Origin: an uncultured Veillonella sp.
GTDB taxonomy: Bacteria; Bacillota; Negativicutes; Veillonellales; Veillonellaceae
Reading direction: 5' to 3'
Assembly: GCA_900550455.1 (NCBI GenBank)
Contig: URSE01000038.1
Span: 1 to 9,628 of the forward strand
DNA: 9,628 nt
The notes under the pieces were generated by a model. The model saw nothing but the letters and a program-made list of their open reading frames with translations. It searched no databases and was not told where the DNA came from. This document shows, piece after piece, positions 6,561 through 9,628 of the stretch (the stretch's first letter is position 1; each line of letters starts with the position of its first letter). The translations under genes and the position numbers were made by a program.

Positions 6561-6590
6561 AAACGGTATTACTAACTAGGAGGAAGTAAC

Positions 6591-7547
6591 GTGAAGCTCC
6601 CAGAACTTCGCATTGGCAATCTCATTGCTAAGGTGCCTATCATTCAAGGAGGCATGGCAATTCGGTTGTCTACAGCTCGTTTGGCAGCAGCCGTTGCAAA
6701 TGAAGGTGGTATCGGCCTTATTGCAGCATCCGGCATGCCTTTAGACGAATTGCGATACGAAATTAAATTAGCACGAAAATTATCACCTACGGGTATTATT
6801 GGTATAAATGCGATGGTGGCGGCGTCTGCATTTGCAGACCTCGTAAAAACAGCCATCGAAGAAGGAATTGACCTCGTCGTAGCCGGCGCTGGTTTCTCTC
6901 GCGATATGTTTGCTTTGGGTAAGGAATCTGGTACCCCTATCGTACCAATTGTTTCCTCAGCCAAGTTAGCAAAGATTTCTGAAAAGTTAGGTGCTGCTGC
7001 CATCATCGTTGAAGGTTGTGAAGCGGGTGGCCATTTGGGTACAGATCGGTCTTCTCGTGAAATCGTTCCGGAAGTGGTAGCCGCTGTTAAGAATATTCCT
7101 GTTATTGGCGCTGGCGCTGTGCTCGAAGGTAAGGACATCGTTGAGATGCTTAAATTGGGCGCTTCTGGCGTACAAATGGGTAGCCGTTTCGCCGCCTCTG
7201 AAGAGTGTAACGCCTCCGACGAACTTAAGAAGATGTACGTTCGTGCTGAAAAACCGGAGGATATTGTTTTAATTGATTCTCCAGTAGGGTTACCAGGCCA
7301 AGCGATTAAAAATAAATTTGCTGAATCTATTTTGGATGGTACAGTTCCACCACCAACGCGATGCGATCGTTGTTTGAAGCACTGTTCCCGTAAATTCTGC
7401 CTCATCCGCGCCCTTCAACGGGCCCAACAGGGGGATGTAGAAACAGGTCTTGTCTTCTCTGGCAACAATATGCGCCGTGTAGATAGCATCTTACCAGTTA
7501 AAGATATCTTTGCAAAACTTCAATCCGAAGTGGCTGCAATCGATTAA
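6591..7547 (+). CDS. FabK/nitronate monooxygenase-like flavoprotein with C-terminal cysteine cluster
   Basis: This is a 318-residue FMN-type TIM-barrel protein related to FabK but clearly distinct from the 3581-4525 gene. Shared motifs are VPIIQGGMA (15-23), GINAMVA (71-77), EAGGH with His148 (144-148), VIGAGAVLEG (171-180) and MGSRF (196-200). It differs in the segment after the barrel: Cys258, Cys261, Cys265 and Cys270 form CxxCxxxCxxxxC, a possible metal or iron-sulfur site absent from FabK. From memory, similar cysteine-tailed proteins occur in clostridia and are usually annotated nitronate monooxygenase, with no settled function. GTG 6591 is chosen for the well-spaced AGGAGG ahead of it and the MKLPELRIGN start. 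Placement between acpP and fabF argues for a lipid role, such as a second enoyl reductase or another acyl-ACP-linked flavoenzyme. I cannot decide between these. Confidence 0.8.
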   Translation: MKLPELRIGNLIAKVPIIQGGMAIRLSTARLAAAVANEGGIGLIAASGMPLDELRYEIKLARKLSPTGIIGINAMVAASAFADLVKTAIEEGIDLVVAGAGFSRDMFALGKESGTPIVPIVSSAKLAKISEKLGAAAIIVEGCEAGGHLGTDRSSREIVPEVVAAVKNIPVIGAGAVLEGKDIVEMLKLGASGVQMGSRFAASEECNASDELKKMYVRAEKPEDIVLIDSPVGLPGQAIKNKFAESILDGTVPPPTRCDRCLKHCSRKFCLIRALQRAQQGDVETGLVFSGNNMRRVDSILPVKDIFAKLQSEVAAID

Positions 7548-7583
7548 TTAGTAGTGGCTTAGGCCTAGAATGAGGTAAAACTA

Positions 7584-8825
7584 GTGAAAAAACGTGTTGT
7601 AATTACAGGGGTAGGTGCCATTTCTCCAGTAGGCATCGGTAAAGAATTCTACAATGCTTTGCTCAAAGGGGAGTCTGGTATTGGTCCTATTACATTCTTT
7701 GATGCTAGCGACTATGCGACACGCATCGCAGGGGAAGTAAAAGACTTCAATGCTACAGACTATGGTATCGATAAAAAAGAAGCCCGCAAAATGGACCGGT
7801 GCTGCCAATTCGCAGTAGCTGCTGCTTTGATGGCTAAAGAAGATGCTGGTCTTGATATGGATAAGGAAGATCCTGATCGCATAGGTACTATCGTAGGTAC
7901 TGGTATTGGTGGCATTAATTCCATCCATGATGTTTATGTTACTTTGTTCGATAAAGGCCCAGGCCGTATTAGCCCATTTGCAGTGCCTTTGATGATCGCT
8001 AATATGACATCTGCTCAAGTAGCTATCCAATTAGGTCTTAAGGGGCCTGCTATTACTGATGTTACCGCTTGTGCTGCAGGTACTAATGCCATCGGTGATG
8101 CCTTCCGCAAAATCCAATATGGCGATGCAGATATCATGTTTGCTGGCGGTACAGAAACAGCTGTATCCCCTGCAGCAGTGGCTGGTTTCGCATCCATGAA
8201 GGCTATGTCCCGTCGCAATGACGAACCAACTAAGGCATCCCGTCCATTCGATCGCGATCGCGATGGCTTTGTAATGGGTGAAGGGTCTGGTATTGTTGTT
8301 CTTGAAGAATTGGAACACGCAAAAGCTCGTGGTGCTCATATCTACGCTGAAGTTGTAGGCTATGGCTGTAACGGCGATGCTTACCATATTACCTCTCCAG
8401 CTCCTGGTGGGGAACAAGCAAGAAAATGTATGGAATTGGCCGTTAAAGATGCGGGTTGTGCCTTGGAAGATGTCAACTATATCAATGCTCATGGTACATC
8501 TACTGGCCTTAACGATAAGAATGAAACCTTGGCTATTAAAGCTTTGTTTGGTGACCACGCTAAGGATATTCTCGTTAACTCCACCAAGTCCATGACTGGT
8601 CACTTGTTGGGTGCTGCTGGTGCTATCGAAGCAGTAGTTATGGCTATGGCTATTGAAACGGGCAAAGTTCACCCTACTATCAACTGTGATAATCCGGACG
8701 AAGGCCTAGACCTTGATTATGTGCGTGAAGGTGCACGTGATTGCAAGGTTAAGGTTGCCTTGTCTAACTCCTTTGGCTTCGGCGGTCACAATGCTACCTT
8801 GGCAGTACGCCGCTACGAAGACTAA
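7584..8825 (+). CDS. fabF: 3-oxoacyl-ACP synthase II (FabF)
   Basis: FabF is the elongating condensing enzyme, joining malonyl-ACP to acyl-ACP. The 413-residue product has the Cys-His-His triad: Cys163 in TACAAGTNAIGDAF, His303 in NAHGTSTGLND and His340 in TKSMTGHLLGAAGAIE. The gatekeeper-region motif SNSFGFGGHN is near the C-terminus. The family N-terminus VVITGVGAISPVG follows a GTG start at 7584, which has a GAGG site (7572-7575) eight bases upstream. Full length is normal and no active-site change is visible. Its stop overlaps the start of rnc by one base (TAATG). No FabB-like second copy is in the window. Confidence 0.96.
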   Translation: MKKRVVITGVGAISPVGIGKEFYNALLKGESGIGPITFFDASDYATRIAGEVKDFNATDYGIDKKEARKMDRCCQFAVAAALMAKEDAGLDMDKEDPDRIGTIVGTGIGGINSIHDVYVTLFDKGPGRISPFAVPLMIANMTSAQVAIQLGLKGPAITDVTACAAGTNAIGDAFRKIQYGDADIMFAGGTETAVSPAAVAGFASMKAMSRRNDEPTKASRPFDRDRDGFVMGEGSGIVVLEELEHAKARGAHIYAEVVGYGCNGDAYHITSPAPGGEQARKCMELAVKDAGCALEDVNYINAHGTSTGLNDKNETLAIKALFGDHAKDILVNSTKSMTGHLLGAAGAIEAVVMAMAIETGKVHPTINCDNPDEGLDLDYVREGARDCKVKVALSNSFGFGGHNATLAVRRYED

Positions 8826-9562
8826 TGGGGCGCAGTACTCATAAGACGCAATTAACACAAGCTCGTGAAGACTCTCTTCATGAGCTTGTAGCGCGTTTAG
8901 ACCTACCTCTAGAAGGCGTGGACCTCCTTAATGTAGCCTTTACCCATACGTCTTATGCGAATGAACACAAAAAATTAGGTCTTCATCATAACCAGCGCTT
9001 AGAGTTTTTAGGTGATGCCGTCTTGGATCTCATCATAGGGGAGTATCTCTTCCATAATTATCATGATATGGCGGAGGGGGACTTAACTAAGATTAAGGCG
9101 GCTACTGTTTGTGAGCCATCCTTAGCCTCTGTAAGTCGGCAGCTAGATCTGGGTAGGTATTTACTTATGGGGCATGGAGAAACCATGTGTGGTGGCCAAA
9201 ATCGAGAGTCTATCCTAGCCGATACATTTGAGTGTTTGGTAGGAACCCTCTACTTAGCCGCTTCGTATGAAGAAGCCAAGAAGTTTGTTCTTCACTATCT
9301 CTTGGACAATCTCAAGCAGGCTCTCCTAGGTAAGCGTGGAAATGACTATAAGACCATGCTTCAGGAGTTTGTGCAAGAGGATGGAGACTGCCATATAGAA
9401 TATAATCTAGTTTCTGAATCTGGCCCAGATCATGCTAAGACCTTCACCATGGAAGTTGTCATTGAAGGTAAGGTTTATGCTAAGGGCACTGGTAAGTCTA
9501 AGAAGATAGCGGAACAAGCAGCAGCTAAGGCTACCTTGGAAATATTGCAAGCTGAAGTTTAA
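8825..9562 (+). CDS. rnc: Ribonuclease III
   Basis: RNase III cleaves double-stranded RNA in rRNA maturation and in mRNA and antisense RNA turnover. The 245-residue product has the endonuclease signature HNQRLEFLGDAVLD (55-68) with Glu60 and Asp64, and the second metal-binding pair Asp133 and Glu136 in LADTFECLVGTLYLA. These match E. coli Glu41, Asp45, Asp114 and Glu117. A C-terminal double-stranded-RNA-binding domain covers about residues 174-242 (DYKTMLQEFVQE to AEQAAAKATLEIL). The start ATG shares its A with the fabF stop and has no obvious ribosome binding site, so translation probably depends on fabF. acpP-rnc linkage is common in Firmicutes; here two genes are inserted between them. Confidence 0.96.
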   Translation: MGRSTHKTQLTQAREDSLHELVARLDLPLEGVDLLNVAFTHTSYANEHKKLGLHHNQRLEFLGDAVLDLIIGEYLFHNYHDMAEGDLTKIKAATVCEPSLASVSRQLDLGRYLLMGHGETMCGGQNRESILADTFECLVGTLYLAASYEEAKKFVLHYLLDNLKQALLGKRGNDYKTMLQEFVQEDGDCHIEYNLVSESGPDHAKTFTMEVVIEGKVYAKGTGKSKKIAEQAAAKATLEILQAEV

Positions 9563-9605
9563 ATGTGGGCTTTCTTGCATTAGTTAGGTGAATCTAAAAT
9601 AGTCT

Positions 9606-9611
9606 TTGACA
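9606..9611 (+). promoter_or_regulatory. Possible -35 element of a downstream promoter, cut by the window end
   Basis: TTGACA is a perfect -35 hexamer in AT-rich DNA, 43 bases after the rnc stop. Exactly 17 bases remain to the window end, so a matching -10 would start at base 9629, outside the sequence. It may drive the next gene. No intrinsic terminator is visible between rnc and this site. Confidence 0.35.
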
Positions 9612-9628
9612 TAGTAATTATATAGTTA

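Noticed and set aside
6644..7405. 253-residue open frame on the - strand
   Set aside because: It runs antisense to the second fabK-like gene, its product is low-complexity and rich in Ser, Ala and Pro with no recognisable motif, and no ribosome site or promoter is evident. It is a shadow of the codon bias.
9547..9580. TGCAAG...CTTGCA as an rnc terminator
   Set aside because: The stem is only 5-6 bp around a large loop with no T run, so it does not meet the intrinsic terminator pattern.
1..9628. CRISPR array, tRNA or rRNA gene, insertion sequence, phage or other mobile element
   Set aside because: I saw no spaced identical repeats of the right size, no tRNA-like cloverleaf or rRNA sequence, no transposase motifs and no flanking target duplications. 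The genes are all conserved core functions.

Overview
This window carries a compact, co-directional (+ strand) type II fatty-acid-synthesis (FASII) locus with ribosome-related flanks. Protein matches recognised from memory point to a Firmicute of the Negativicutes type (Veillonellaceae-like). These include FapR, FabK instead of FabI, a four-cysteine L32 and a clostridial-type cysteine-rich FabK relative. Base composition is moderate: three sampled 60-base stretches gave about 43-52% G+C. The genus assignment is inference.

Layout: 1-444 is the 3' part of a YceD/DUF177 gene. It is followed by rpmF (475-651), which is closed by a strong intrinsic terminator (676-706). A 343-base non-coding stretch (652-994) then holds repeated GGTCATAA elements, a perfect 11-bp inverted repeat, a possible five-codon leader ORF, a sigma-A-type promoter and a FapR-box-like operator. 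From 995 to 9562 the genes run without an intrinsic terminator that I can see: fapR, plsX, fabH, fabK, fabD, fabG, acpP, a second FabK/nitronate-monooxygenase-like flavoprotein, fabF and rnc. Gaps are 1-77 bases, and two gene pairs overlap. The last 66 bases are non-coding and end with a consensus -35 hexamer.

How they work together: FabD makes malonyl-ACP on AcpP. FabH condenses it with acyl-CoA to start chains, and FabF extends them. FabG and FabK carry out the two reductions, and PlsX passes finished acyl chains to phospholipid synthesis. FapR is the malonyl-CoA-sensing repressor expected to act at the operator in its own leader. The dehydratase (FabZ/FabA) and acetyl-CoA carboxylase are not in the window. 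The gene order combines the E. coli pattern (yceD-rpmF-plsX-fabH-fabD-fabG-acpP-fabF) with the Bacillus pattern (fapR-plsX-fabD-fabG-acpP-rnc).

This is mainly a conserved housekeeping region, and I do not see a wholly new system. The points most worth checking are the FapR ligand-site substitution (the B. subtilis Arg106 position is Asp here), the elaborate fapR leader, and the second FabK-like enzyme with a C-terminal cysteine cluster.
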